A stretch of 64,000 nt of DNA from an uncultured Polaribacter sp. (GCF_947497125.1 NZ_CANMFI010000001.1:372001-436000), one strand, 5' to 3'. Positions 32,387 through 41,939 are shown, counted from the stretch's first letter. Notes: generated by a model from the letters alone, not told the origin. Translations and numbers: made by a program.

Positions 32387-33514
32387 ATGAGTTTATTCAA
32401 CGTTTATCCATTATTCGATATTACACCTGTAAAAGCAGCAGATGTCTATGTTTTTGATGAAAAAGGAACTAAATATTTAGATTTATATGGCGGTCATGCA
32501 GTAATTTCTATTGGCCACTCTCACCCTACTTATGTGAAAAACATTAGCGAACAAGTAGCAAAAATGGGGTTTTATAGCAATTCTATTCAGAATCCTTTAC
32601 AGGTAACTTTAAGTAAAAAGTTAATAGCACTTTCTGGTTGTAAAGACTACGAATTATTTTTATGTAATTCTGGTGCAGAAGCCAACGAAAATGCCTTAAA
32701 ACTTGCTTCTTTTCATACTAATAAGAAAAAGGTAGTTGCCTTTAAAAATGGTTTTCATGGTAGAACTTCTGCCGCAGTTGCTGCAACTGACAATCCTAAA
32801 ATTATTGCGCCAATTAACGCACAACAAGAGGTAGAAATTTTAGAATTGGGTGATTTAGAAGGTTTAGAAAAAGCATTGGCAAAAAATGATGTATGTGCTG
32901 TTATTATAGAGTTCATACAAGGTGTTGGCGGATTGGATGAAGCTACCACAGCATTTTATGAAGGTGCAGATGCTTTGTGTAAAAAATACAACACTTGTTT
33001 TATTGCAGATGAAGTACAGTCTGGTTTTGGTAGAACTGGCGATTTTTTTGCCTTTCAGAAGTACAATGTAACACCAGACATCATTCCGATTGCGAAAGGA
33101 ATGGGAAATGGGTTTCCGATTGGTGGCATTTTAATTCACCCTAATATTAAAGCTTCTTTTGGTTTGTTAGGTACTACTTTTGGTGGAAATCACTTGGCTT
33201 GCATTGCTTCTTTAACCGTTTTAAATGTTATTGAAGAAGAAAAATTAATGGATAATGTTAAAGACGTTGCTGCCTATTTTTTAGAAAAAGCAAAATACTT
33301 ACCAAAACTTAAAAAAGTGAAAGGTCGTGGTTTAATGTTAGGCTTAGAGTTTGATTTTCCGATTGCAGAAATTCGTAAAAATTTAATTTACAATCATAAA
33401 ATATTTACTGGAAGCGCAAAAAACCCGAATGTGATTCGAATTTTACCTTCTTTAACAGTAAAAAAAGAACATATCGATATGTTTTTTGAGGCTTTAACAA
33501 AGGAGTTAGTTTAA
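32387..33514 (+). CDS. argD: N-acylornithine aminotransferase
   Basis: A 375-residue class III PLP aminotransferase. The start at 32387 (MSLFNVYPLF) is chosen because the longer frame runs back through a palindromic repeat. Pyridoxal phosphate lysine is Lys237 in PIAKGMGNGFPIGG, with NSGAEANENALKLA and IADEVQSGFGRTG as cofactor motifs. It transfers an amino group from glutamate to the acylglutamate semialdehyde, giving N-acylornithine, the fourth arginine step. Confidence 0.95.
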   Translation: MSLFNVYPLFDITPVKAADVYVFDEKGTKYLDLYGGHAVISIGHSHPTYVKNISEQVAKMGFYSNSIQNPLQVTLSKKLIALSGCKDYELFLCNSGAEANENALKLASFHTNKKKVVAFKNGFHGRTSAAVAATDNPKIIAPINAQQEVEILELGDLEGLEKALAKNDVCAVIIEFIQGVGGLDEATTAFYEGADALCKKYNTCFIADEVQSGFGRTGDFFAFQKYNVTPDIIPIAKGMGNGFPIGGILIHPNIKASFGLLGTTFGGNHLACIASLTVLNVIEEEKLMDNVKDVAAYFLEKAKYLPKLKKVKGRGLMLGLEFDFPIAEIRKNLIYNHKIFTGSAKNPNVIRILPSLTVKKEHIDMFFEALTKELV

Positions 33515-33592
33515 TTTTCAAACCTTTCTACTGCATATAAAAAGACAGTATTAATTGTTAATTTAAATACAGTAAAGAACTAAAAGTAACAC

Positions 33593-34531
33593 ATGAAAAA
33601 CTATACACACATAAATGACATTGACGATATAAATTCTTGGATAGCAGAAGCGATTGCTTTAAAGAAAAATCCGTTAAAAGATAATGCTCTGGGTAAAAAC
33701 AAAACCCTTGGCTTGTTATTTTTTAACAGCAGTCTTCGTACACGTTTAAGCACTCAAAAAGCAGCCTTAAATTTAGGTATGAATGTGATTGTAATGAATG
33801 TTTCTGGTGATGCTTGGGGAATTGAATTTGAAGACGGTGCCATTATGAACGGAACAACTGCAGAGCATATCAAAGAAGGCGCAGCTGTAATCTCTCAATA
33901 TTGTGATGTAATTGCGGTAAGGGCTTTTCCGAGTTTAACAGACAAAGAAAAAGATGAGTCTGAACAAGTTTTAAGTGCCTTTGTAAAATATGCAACAGTA
34001 CCCGTAATTAGTATGGAAAGCGCTATTGGGCACCCTTTACAAGGCTTAACAGATGCTATTACAATTACAGAAAACACCTCTAAGAAAAGACCTAAAGTAG
34101 TATTAACGTGGGCACCTCACATAAAAGCATTGCCGCATGCAGTTGCCAATAGTTTTACACAAGCGATGCAAAAAATGGAGGTAGATTTTGTGATTACAAA
34201 TCCGGAAGGATATGATTTAAATCCTGAAATTACAAAAAACACAACCATTATTCGCAATCAAGAAGAAGCTTTAAAAAATGCCGATTTTGTGTATGCTAAA
34301 AACTGGAGTTCCTACACTGAATATGGTAAAGTTTTAAAAACAGATTTCGACTGGATGCTTACAAAAGAAAAAATTGGCAACGCAAAATTTATGCACTGTT
34401 TGCCTGTTCGTAGAAATGTAGTTGTTGCCGACGAAGTTTTAGATGCAGATAATTCAATTGTTATTGAGCAAGCAAATAACAGAACTTTTGCCGCACAATT
34501 GGTATTGAAAAAGATACTAGAAAATATGTAA
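33593..34531 (+). CDS. argF': N-acylornithine carbamoyltransferase (N-succinylornithine type likely)
   Basis: A 312-residue transcarbamylase. FFNSSLRTRLSTQKAA (about 43-58) replaces the ordinary SxRTR phosphate loop, and MHCLPVRRN and WAPHIKALPHAVANSF match the AOTC/SOTC branch rather than true ornithine transcarbamylase. At the position that separates the two in published structures (Glu92 in Xanthomonas AOTC, Pro90 in Bacteroides SOTC, recalled from memory) this protein has Ala90, not Glu, so N-succinylornithine is the better guess. It forms N-acylcitrulline, the fifth step, in the cytosol. Confidence 0.88.
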   Translation: MKNYTHINDIDDINSWIAEAIALKKNPLKDNALGKNKTLGLLFFNSSLRTRLSTQKAALNLGMNVIVMNVSGDAWGIEFEDGAIMNGTTAEHIKEGAAVISQYCDVIAVRAFPSLTDKEKDESEQVLSAFVKYATVPVISMESAIGHPLQGLTDAITITENTSKKRPKVVLTWAPHIKALPHAVANSFTQAMQKMEVDFVITNPEGYDLNPEITKNTTIIRNQEEALKNADFVYAKNWSSYTEYGKVLKTDFDWMLTKEKIGNAKFMHCLPVRRNVVVADEVLDADNSIVIEQANNRTFAAQLVLKKILENM

Positions 34532-34540
34532 GATTTTCTA

Positions 34541-34561
34541 ATGCTGAACTTGATTTAGCAT
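34541..34561. repeat. TGCTGAACTT-type palindrome, copy 2
   Basis: ATGCTGAA (34541-34548), loop CTTGA, TTTAGCAT (34554-34561), stem with one G-U pair. It has the same loop as copy 1 and lies ten bases after argF'. Confidence 0.7.
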
Positions 34562-34592
34562 TTCAATAAATAGATAAAACTCAGATAAAAAA

Positions 34593-34608
34593 CTGAAATA
34601 AGTTCAGC
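34593..34608. repeat. TGCTGAACTT-type palindrome, copy 3 (inverted)
   Basis: CTGAA-ATAAG-TTCAG (34593-34607) followed by C is the reverse complement of a GCTGAACTTATTTCAG unit, so it is an inverted relative of copy 2. The two copies can pair with each other through GCTGAACTT/AAGTTCAGC just before argB. Confidence 0.55.
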
Positions 34609-34613
34609 TAAAA

Positions 34614-35390
34614 ATGGAAAAATTATCAATCATAAAAATTGGAGGAAATATTATTGAAGATGAAACATCTTTGGGTAAATTTCTGAAACTATTTTCTAAT
34701 ATAGAAGGTAAGAAAATACTAGTTCACGGTGGAGGAAAACGTGCAACGCAAGTTTCTGAAAAACTTGGCATACCCTATAAAATGATAGATGGAAGACGAA
34801 TTACTGATGCCGAAACTTTAGAGGTAATTACCATGGTTTACGGTGGTCTTGTTAACAAAAATATTGTAGCAAAATTACAAGCTTTACAAGTAGATGCTAT
34901 TGGTTTAACAGGTGCAGACATTAACAGTATTACATCAGAAAAAAGACCTGTAAAAGAAATAGATTTTGGCTTTGTAGGTGATGTAAAAAAAGTAGCTTCT
35001 AACTCTATAGATAAATTGATAAAAGCCGATTTTACTCCTGTTTTTTGTGCCATTACACATGATAAAAATGGGCAATTATTAAATACAAATGCAGATACTA
35101 TTGCCAGTACAATTGGAGTTGGTATGAGTAAAATTTACGAAACTTCAATTTACTATTGTTTTGAATTGAATGGTGTTTTAGAAGATTTTAAAGACAAAGA
35201 ATCTGTTGTAAAAACCATTAATTCAGAAAGTTATAAAAAATTATTAGCTAATAAAATTATTACAGACGGTATGATTCCTAAAATAGACAATTGTTTTGAT
35301 GCTTTAAATAATGGTGTATCAAAAGTATACATAGGAAATACAGGTATGTTTACAAAAGAAAATAAAAACTTTACAACAATAACTTTATAA
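34614..35390 (+). CDS. argB: N-acylglutamate kinase
   Basis: A 258-residue amino-acid kinase. Motifs: IKIGGNIIED (about 7-16), VHGGGKRATQVSEKLG (38-53) and the C-terminal ADTIASTIGVGM and GMIPKIDNCFDAL. It phosphorylates acylglutamate, the second arginine step, and is often the arginine-inhibited enzyme in other bacteria; no N-terminal helix typical of arginine-sensitive hexamers is obvious here. argE begins two bases after its stop. Confidence 0.95.
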   Translation: MEKLSIIKIGGNIIEDETSLGKFLKLFSNIEGKKILVHGGGKRATQVSEKLGIPYKMIDGRRITDAETLEVITMVYGGLVNKNIVAKLQALQVDAIGLTGADINSITSEKRPVKEIDFGFVGDVKKVASNSIDKLIKADFTPVFCAITHDKNGQLLNTNADTIASTIGVGMSKIYETSIYYCFELNGVLEDFKDKESVVKTINSESYKKLLANKIITDGMIPKIDNCFDALNNGVSKVYIGNTGMFTKENKNFTTITL

Positions 35391-35391
35391 A

Positions 35392-36459
35392 ATGAACATT
35401 CAGCAATTAACAAAAGAGGCAATTTCACTTTTAAAGAGTTTAATTGAAACACAGTCTTTTTCTTCAGAAGAAGAAAACACAGCATTATTGATAGAAAATT
35501 GGTTCAATAATTTTAAAATTCCGTTTCATAGAAACAACAACAATGTTTGGGCAACCAACAAACATTTTGACGAAAACAAACCTACTTTACTATTAAATTC
35601 GCATCACGATACCGTAAAACCAAATTCTGCCTACACAAACGATCCTTTTAAAGCCATCGAAAAAGACGGTAAATTATATGGTTTGGGTTCTAATGATGCT
35701 GGGGGTTGTTTGGTTTCATTAATAGCAACATTTACACACTTTTATGCGCAAGAAAATTTAAAATACAATTTGGTATTGGTTGCTTCTGCTGAAGAAGAAA
35801 GTAGCGGACCAAACGGATTAAACTCGATGCTTACAATAATTCCTAAAATTGATGTTGCCATTGTTGGCGAACCAACTTTAATGAATTTAGCGGTTGCAGA
35901 AAAAGGCTTGGTTGTTTTTGATGCTGTTGTAGCGGGTACACCAAGTCATGCAGCACATCCAAACGAAAACAATTCAATTTACAACACTATCGAAGTGTTG
36001 CAATGGTTTAAAGATTTTAAGTTTGAAAAAACTTCTGATGCTTTAGGTGATGTTAAGATGACAGTTACACAAATAGCTGCAGGATCGCAACACAATGTTG
36101 TGCCTGCTCATGTAGATTTAGTAGTAGATGTTCGTGTAAATGACGCTTATTCCAATGAGGAAATTGCTGCTATTTTACAAAATAAATCGCCTTGTACTTC
36201 TATAACACCTAGAAGTTTACGTTTAAATTCGTCTTCTATTGCTACAAGTCATGCTTTGGTAAAAGCAGGGTTAGAAATGGGAAGAGAAACCTATGGATCT
36301 CCAACTTTATCTGACCAATCAGTGTTAAGTTGTCAGTCTTTAAAACTAGGTCCAGGCGATAGTACCAGATCTCATTCTGCAGATGAATTTATTTACTTAG
36401 CAGAAATTGAAGAAGGTATAGAAATATACATTGAATTGTTAAACCGTGTAATAGTTTAA
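35392..36459 (+). CDS. argE: M20 family deacylase, N-acylcitrulline/ornithine deacetylase-like
   Basis: A 355-residue dinuclear-zinc amidohydrolase: SHHDTVKPN (first metal His and catalytic Asp), GLGSNDAGGC, and the EEESSG motif (catalytic Glu and metal Glu) in the middle, with an internal dimerisation domain. In an operon with an acylornithine carbamoyltransferase it should remove the acyl group from N-acylcitrulline, not from N-acylornithine, in the sixth step. It follows argB by one base, so coupling is likely. Confidence 0.92.
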   Translation: MNIQQLTKEAISLLKSLIETQSFSSEEENTALLIENWFNNFKIPFHRNNNNVWATNKHFDENKPTLLLNSHHDTVKPNSAYTNDPFKAIEKDGKLYGLGSNDAGGCLVSLIATFTHFYAQENLKYNLVLVASAEEESSGPNGLNSMLTIIPKIDVAIVGEPTLMNLAVAEKGLVVFDAVVAGTPSHAAHPNENNSIYNTIEVLQWFKDFKFEKTSDALGDVKMTVTQIAAGSQHNVVPAHVDLVVDVRVNDAYSNEEIAAILQNKSPCTSITPRSLRLNSSSIATSHALVKAGLEMGRETYGSPTLSDQSVLSCQSLKLGPGDSTRSHSADEFIYLAEIEEGIEIYIELLNRVIV

Positions 36460-36534
36460 AAGAAAATACGCAAAACAGTTAAACGATTCAATCAATTACA
36501 CAAATAAACGATTACACGATTAAAAAATATACTT

Positions 36535-37812
36535 ATGAAACTTTGGGATAAAGGATTTACCATAGACAAACAAATAGAAAATTTTACGGTTGGTAACGAT
36601 CGAGAAATTGACATACATATTGCAAAATATGATGTTCAAGCTTCTTTGGCACATGCAATAATGCTTGCCTCTATTGGCATTATTTCTGATGATGAACTAA
36701 AAGAATTGAAAAGTGGTTTGCAAGAATTAGCCACAGATATAGAAAACGGAACCTTTGTAATTGAACCCTCTTTTGAAGATGTGCATTCTAAAATTGAATG
36801 GGAATTGACCAATAAATTAGGTGAAGTTGGTAAAAAAATACACACGGCGCGTTCTAGAAACGATCAAGTTTTAGTTGCCTTACAACTATACTACAAAGAG
36901 AATTTAGCAATTATAAATAGTAAAACAAATACACTTTTTACTACTTTATTAGACCTTGCTGAAACGCATAAAAAAAGTTTGTTACCTGGTTACACACATT
37001 TACAAGTTGCCATGCCATCTTCTTTCGGATTGTGGTTTTCTGCCTATGCAGAATTATTAATAGATGATGTTTATATGCTAAACGCAGTTGCCAAAGTGGT
37101 CGATCAAAATCCGTTAGGTTCTGCTGCTGGTTATGGTAGCTCCTTCCCTATTGACAGAGAATTAACCACCAAAGAACTAGCCTTTGCAACGCTAAAATAC
37201 AACGTGGTTGCGGCTCAATTAAGTAGAGGAAAAAGTGAGCGCTCTATTGCTGCTGCTTTGGGTGGTTTGTGTAACACTATGGCTCGTTTTGCGATGGATG
37301 TCTGTTTGTACATGAGTCAGAATTTTGGTTTTATTACGTTTCCGGATGAGTTAACAACCGGAAGTAGTATTATGCCGCACAAGAAAAATCCGGATGTTTT
37401 TGAATTGATTCGTGGTAAATGCAATAAAATACAGGCATTGCACACAGAAATGTTACTTATTACCAATAATCTACCAACAGGTTACCATAGAGATTTTCAA
37501 TTATTAAAAGAAAATATCATCAATGCTTTTGAAGATGTAAAAGATATTTTAGACATTTTTAATTATGCAATTCAGCAAGTAATTGTAAAAGACATCGATC
37601 TAAATGATGAAAAATATCAGTATCTATTTACTGTAGATAGTATTAATAATCTTGTGGTTGATGGCATGCCTTTTAGAGAAGCTTATCAACAAATTGGCGG
37701 ACAAGTTCAAGCAGGAACCTACCAACCAGATTTAGGCAAACAACATACGCACGTTGGTAGTATACATAATTTAAGTTTGGATAAAATACGAGAGAAATAT
37801 CCGAAGCAATAA
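36535..37812 (+). CDS. argH: Argininosuccinate lyase
   Basis: A 425-residue member of the fumarase/aspartase superfamily. The conserved signature is GSSIMPHKKNPDVFEL, with TARSRNDQV near 103 and HLQVAMPSSFG near 157. It splits argininosuccinate to arginine and fumarate, the last arginine step. It is the final gene of the operon and is followed by a strong terminator. A weakly related paralogue in function, purB, is 28 kb upstream. Confidence 0.97.
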   Translation: MKLWDKGFTIDKQIENFTVGNDREIDIHIAKYDVQASLAHAIMLASIGIISDDELKELKSGLQELATDIENGTFVIEPSFEDVHSKIEWELTNKLGEVGKKIHTARSRNDQVLVALQLYYKENLAIINSKTNTLFTTLLDLAETHKKSLLPGYTHLQVAMPSSFGLWFSAYAELLIDDVYMLNAVAKVVDQNPLGSAAGYGSSFPIDRELTTKELAFATLKYNVVAAQLSRGKSERSIAAALGGLCNTMARFAMDVCLYMSQNFGFITFPDELTTGSSIMPHKKNPDVFELIRGKCNKIQALHTEMLLITNNLPTGYHRDFQLLKENIINAFEDVKDILDIFNYAIQQVIVKDIDLNDEKYQYLFTVDSINNLVVDGMPFREAYQQIGGQVQAGTYQPDLGKQHTHVGSIHNLSLDKIREKYPKQ

Positions 37813-37820
37813 AAGATAGT

Positions 37821-37862
37821 AATACCTGAGTTACTTTATTTGTAAATCAGGTATTTTTTTCT
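37821..37862 (+). terminator. Terminator of the arginine operon (bidirectional)
   Basis: AATACCTGA (37821-37829) pairs with TCAGGTATT (37847-37855), with an inner TTAC/GTAA extension, followed by a run of T. The convergent NamZ-like gene ends within the loop. Confidence 0.88.
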
Positions 37863-39056
37863 AATTTTTTTAAATGATTTTAAATCCTTTTGCCAAGTTT
37901 TTTTAATTTCTTCGGCTGTAAATCCACTTTCAATCTGTTGCTGTAACTTGGTATTACCTGCATGAATGGTAAAGGTGTTTCCAAAAAACTTCTCTGATTT
38001 TGGTGTTTTTTGATATCCATCTATCAACCAATCTAAATGAATAGTAATTAAACGTTTAGTATTACTTAAGTCTACACCATAACAACGTTGGTTTTTATGC
38101 TTCGGATATTTAGCTCCAAAATTGGCAACTGGTGTATAGTTAAAAGTAGTTTCACTAAAAAAAGGTGCACCATATCTTTGAAACTGAAACTCTGTTCCTC
38201 TTCCTGCATTTATAATTGTGCCTTCAAAAAAACCTAAACTTGGGTATAAGTTAATAGACAAATCATTTGGTAAATTAGGTGATGGTCTAATGGGTAAATG
38301 ATAAATACTATCATGTGTATAATTTTTTAAAGGAATTACTTTTAGGTTAGCTGCTATTTTATTTTTTAGCCATTTTTCGCCATTTATCATTTGTCCGTAT
38401 TCGCCAATAGTCATTCCGTAAACAACTGGCACGGCATGCATACCAACAAAACTTTTATGTGCCAACTCTAAAACGGGTCCGTCAATATAATGTGCATTTG
38501 GGTTTGGCCTGTCTAAAATAATTATTTCGATACCTGCTTCTGCACAAGCTTCCATAACATAATGCAACGTAGAAATGTAGGTATAAAAACGCACACCAAC
38601 ATCTTGAATATCAAAAACAACAACATCAATACCCGCTAATTGTTCTTTCGTTGGTTTTTTATTTTTTCCGTAAAGAGATATAATTTGCAATCCTGTTTTA
38701 GTATCAAAACCGTCTTTAACGATCTCTGCAGCATCTGCTTTACCTCTAAAACCATGTTCTGGAGCAAAAACTTTTTTCACGTTTATATTTAATAAAAGTA
38801 AACTGTCTATTAAATGATTCTCTCCAAGATTACTTTTATTAATTACAGAAGTTTGATTCGCGACTACCGCAACATTTCTTCCTTCTAAAAATTTTAAATA
38901 CGCATTTGTTTGAGCTGCACCAACTTGTATAAAGTTTGTACTTGTAATTTTATTTTTAATGGTTTCTTTCGGATTTTGAGCACAAGAAATGAGCTGAAAA
39001 TTCAGAAATAAAACTAAGAATAAATATGTACTTTTGATGTGACTAAAATTGATCAT
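37836..39056 (-). CDS. NamZ-like exo-beta-N-acetylmuramidase (DUF1343)
   Basis: A 406-residue exported protein: lipobox-like LISC near residue 25, then a DUF1343 domain with NQTSVI, PEHGFRGKADA, DIQDVGVRFYTYISTL, LDRPNPN and GRGTEFQFQRYG. The family founder NamZ (GH171) releases N-acetylmuramic acid from the ends of peptidoglycan chains, so a role in cell-wall sugar recycling is likely. The gene ends in the argH terminator hairpin and starts four bases from the divergent permease. Confidence 0.85.
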   Translation of the reverse strand: MINFSHIKSTYLFLVLFLNFQLISCAQNPKETIKNKITSTNFIQVGAAQTNAYLKFLEGRNVAVVANQTSVINKSNLGENHLIDSLLLLNINVKKVFAPEHGFRGKADAAEIVKDGFDTKTGLQIISLYGKNKKPTKEQLAGIDVVVFDIQDVGVRFYTYISTLHYVMEACAEAGIEIIILDRPNPNAHYIDGPVLELAHKSFVGMHAVPVVYGMTIGEYGQMINGEKWLKNKIAANLKVIPLKNYTHDSIYHLPIRPSPNLPNDLSINLYPSLGFFEGTIINAGRGTEFQFQRYGAPFFSETTFNYTPVANFGAKYPKHKNQRCYGVDLSNTKRLITIHLDWLIDGYQKTPKSEKFFGNTFTIHAGNTKLQQQIESGFTAEEIKKTWQKDLKSFKKIRKKYLIYK

Positions 39057-39060
39057 TAAT

Positions 39061-40296
39061 TTGAATTACGAATTATATATAGCGAAACGAATTATTGCTG
39101 GTAAAAAGTATAAAAATAGCATTTCATCGCCAATAATAAAAATTGCCATTGCAGCAATTGCGTTAGGAATTATAATTATGCTAATTGCAGTTGCCACAGG
39201 CGCTGGTTTGCAATTTAAAATAAGAGACAAAATCGCTGGTTTTAAAGGGCATGTTCAAATTGTAAATTATGATACAAATAACTCAAATGTATCAACAGTT
39301 CCTATCGATAAAAATCAAAATTTTTATCCAAAGTTTAAAAACATTAGTGGTGTTAAAAACGTACAAGTTTTTGCAAACAAAGGTGGAATTTTAAGAACAG
39401 AAAAAGATTTTGAAGGTGTTATTTTTAAAGGAGTGTCTAAAGATTATGATTGGTCTTTTTTTAAAGACTACTTAATTAGCGGTAGATTACCGAATTTTAA
39501 TCTAAGCAGAAACAAAGAAGTTTTATTATCAGAAACAATTTTAAATAGACTGCATTTAAAAGTAACAGATACCGTTTTAGCAACTTTTTTAAAAACAGCT
39601 TCAAGCAAACTACCCTCAAATAGAAAATATATAATTGTAGGTGTTTATAATTCTGGTTTTGCAGAGTTTGATAAAACCATGATGATTGGAGATATTAGAG
39701 AAGTTCAGAACTTAAATAAATGGACAGAAAATGAAATTGGTGGTTTTGAAATACTTTTAGAAGATTTTGATAGTATTGAAGAAAAAGGAACAGAAATTTA
39801 TAGAGAAATTGGTGCAACATTAAATAGCAAAACTGTTTTAGAAACCAATCCAAATGTTTTTGAGTGGATTCAACTTTTTGATAATAATATTTGGTTTATC
39901 ATCATCATCATGATTTTAGTTGCTGGTATAAATATGATTACAGCATTGCTTGTTTTAATTTTAGAACGAGTGCAAATGATTGGTATTTTAAAAGCCTTAG
40001 GAAGCACCAACACAAGTATTCGTAAAATATTCTTATACAACGCTACGTATCTAATTTTAAAAGGACTTTTAGTAGGAAACATCATTGGGTTATCAATTAT
40101 ATTTATACAACATTACTTTAAAATAATCACTTTAAATCCAGAGACTTACTATGTATCTACAATGCCAGTACACATAACATTGTCTAACATCGTATTGCTT
40201 AATATTGGCACATTAATAATGTCTTTTATCATGTTGATTGTCCCTTCTTATTTAATCACTAAAATTAAACCAGCTAAGTCTATTAAGTTTGCTTAA
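39061..40296 (+). CDS. ABC transporter permease, LolC/LolE-FtsX type
   Basis: A 411-residue permease with one N-terminal span, a large periplasmic MacB-like domain (about 50-250), and three C-terminal spans. No ATG is available; the TTG at 39061 is chosen because it yields NYELYIAKRIIAGKKYK, matching the usual N-terminus of the flavobacterial family, while a TTG at 39049 would overlap the divergent neighbour. LolC/E homologues pull lipoproteins from the inner membrane with ATPase LolD, which is not in the window. Confidence 0.85.
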   Translation: MNYELYIAKRIIAGKKYKNSISSPIIKIAIAAIALGIIIMLIAVATGAGLQFKIRDKIAGFKGHVQIVNYDTNNSNVSTVPIDKNQNFYPKFKNISGVKNVQVFANKGGILRTEKDFEGVIFKGVSKDYDWSFFKDYLISGRLPNFNLSRNKEVLLSETILNRLHLKVTDTVLATFLKTASSKLPSNRKYIIVGVYNSGFAEFDKTMMIGDIREVQNLNKWTENEIGGFEILLEDFDSIEEKGTEIYREIGATLNSKTVLETNPNVFEWIQLFDNNIWFIIIIMILVAGINMITALLVLILERVQMIGILKALGSTNTSIRKIFLYNATYLILKGLLVGNIIGLSIIFIQHYFKIITLNPETYYVSTMPVHITLSNIVLLNIGTLIMSFIMLIVPSYLITKIKPAKSIKFA

Positions 40297-40381
40297 TTTT
40301 TAATTCCGCTATTTTTTAAAATAGAATAAGTTTTTTTTGATCTTCTAAAGATGATAAATAAAAAGGAATACATCCATTACT

Positions 40382-40412
40382 TTTGGCTGGGCATAAAAAT
40401 AATATAACTTTG
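40382..40412 (+). promoter_or_regulatory. Promoter of the cystathionine beta-synthase-like gene
   Basis: TTTG (40382-40385), a 19-base spacer and TAACTTTG (40405-40412) match the Bacteroidota consensus closely. The ATG follows at 40431. Confidence 0.75.
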
Positions 40413-40430
40413 CATTTATAATAATTAGAT

Positions 40431-41801
40431 ATGATTTACGCAGAAAATATACTTGAAACCATAGGAAACACCCCCTTAGTAAAACTGAATGTTTTAACCA
40501 AAGAGCTTCCTTGTTTGGTGCTTTCTAAATATGAAACTTTTAACCCTGGTAATTCTGTAAAAGATAGAATGGCCTTGCAAATGATTGAAGATGCAGAAGC
40601 AGATGGTCGCTTAAAACCTGGCGGAACAATTATTGAGGGTACCTCTGGTAATACCGGAATGGGATTGGCATTAGCAGCAATTGTAAAAGGATACAAGTGT
40701 ATTTTTGTAATGGCAGATAAACAATCTAAAGAAAAAATAGATATTTTAAGAGCAGTTGGTGCAGAAGTGGTTGTTTGCCCTACAAATGTAGAACCAGATG
40801 ATGCCAGATCTTACTATTCAGTGTCTAAAAGATTAGGAGAAGAAACACCAAATTCTTGGTATGTAAATCAGTATGATAATCCAAGTAATTGCAAAGCTCA
40901 TTTTTTAAGTACAGGGCCAGAAATCTGGGAGCAAACAGCTGGTAAAGTAACACATTTTGTGGTAGGTGTTGGTACTGGAGGAACCATTTCTGGTGTAGGA
41001 AGTTACTTAAAAATGAAAGCTAAAGAAGCAGGTACAACTGTTAAAATATGGGGAATAGACACTTATGGTTCTGTGTTTAAAAAATACCATGAAACTGGTG
41101 TTTTTGATGAAAATGAAATTTACCCATACATTACAGAAGGAATTGGAGAAGATATTTTACCAAAAAATGTAAACTTTGGTGTTATTGATGGTTTTACAAA
41201 AGTAACAGATAAAGATGCTGCTATTTACACACAAAAGTTAGCAAAAGAAGAAGGAATGTTTTTAGGTAATTCTGCCGGAGCAGCTATTAAAGGCCTATTA
41301 CAACTAAAAGAACATTTTACAAAAGACGATGTAGTTGTTGTTTTATTTCATGACCATGGAAGTAGATATGTTGGTAAAATGTTTAATAATGATTGGATGC
41401 GCGACAGAGGTTTTATAGAAGAAGAGTTAAAAACCGCAGAAGATTTATTAAAAAACAATACAAATACTTCTTTGGTATCTGTGCAAACAGAAGAATTAGT
41501 ATCTCATGCCATCGAAAGAATGAAGAAATATAAAATTTCTCAAATTCCGGTTAAAGATACCAATGGTTTTGTGGGTGCTATTGATGAAACTGTTTTATTA
41601 CATCATTTTATAGAAGATAAAAATATTGCAGACAAACCAATTAAAGAAGTTATGGGTAACCCCTATCCTATTGTAAAGAAAACTGAAAGTTTAGAAAGTA
41701 TTTCTAAATTAATTACCAAAGAAAATAGTGCCGTTTTAATTGATTTAGAAGACGGAAATCATCATATAGTTACAAAATATGATATTATTAGCGCTATTTA
41801 A
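40431..41801 (+). CDS. Pyridoxal-phosphate enzyme, cystathionine beta-synthase-like with CBS pair
   Basis: A 456-residue protein. The N-terminal fold-type II PLP domain has Lys44 in NPGNSVKDRMAL, the GTSGNTGMGLA loop near 70, and GVGTGGTISG near 186. A pair of CBS domains follows at about 335-456 (SHAIERMKKYKISQIPV, IKEVMGNPYPIV). This architecture fits cystathionine beta-synthase or the related O-acetylserine/cysteine synthases; the CBS pair would sense an adenosyl ligand such as S-adenosylmethionine. Preceded by a clear promoter and followed by a terminator, it is a single-gene unit. Confidence 0.9.
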   Translation: MIYAENILETIGNTPLVKLNVLTKELPCLVLSKYETFNPGNSVKDRMALQMIEDAEADGRLKPGGTIIEGTSGNTGMGLALAAIVKGYKCIFVMADKQSKEKIDILRAVGAEVVVCPTNVEPDDARSYYSVSKRLGEETPNSWYVNQYDNPSNCKAHFLSTGPEIWEQTAGKVTHFVVGVGTGGTISGVGSYLKMKAKEAGTTVKIWGIDTYGSVFKKYHETGVFDENEIYPYITEGIGEDILPKNVNFGVIDGFTKVTDKDAAIYTQKLAKEEGMFLGNSAGAAIKGLLQLKEHFTKDDVVVVLFHDHGSRYVGKMFNNDWMRDRGFIEEELKTAEDLLKNNTNTSLVSVQTEELVSHAIERMKKYKISQIPVKDTNGFVGAIDETVLLHHFIEDKNIADKPIKEVMGNPYPIVKKTESLESISKLITKENSAVLIDLEDGNHHIVTKYDIISAI

Positions 41802-41810
41802 AAATACTAA

Positions 41811-41840
41811 AAAACCATCTCTAAGTTAGAGATGGTTTTT
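41811..41840 (+). terminator. Terminator after the cystathionine beta-synthase-like gene
   Basis: AAAACCATCTCT (41811-41822), loop AAGTT, AGAGATGGTTTT (41828-41839): a 12-bp perfect stem with A/T flanks on both sides, probably active in both directions. Confidence 0.85.
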
Positions 41841-41939
41841 ATTAATTCTTCAAATAATTTACTTACTAGAGGTTTACTACGTCTCTCAATATTATAATAC
41901 CAAGCATTGTGCCAAATAGATAAATTATCTGTTTTTTTT

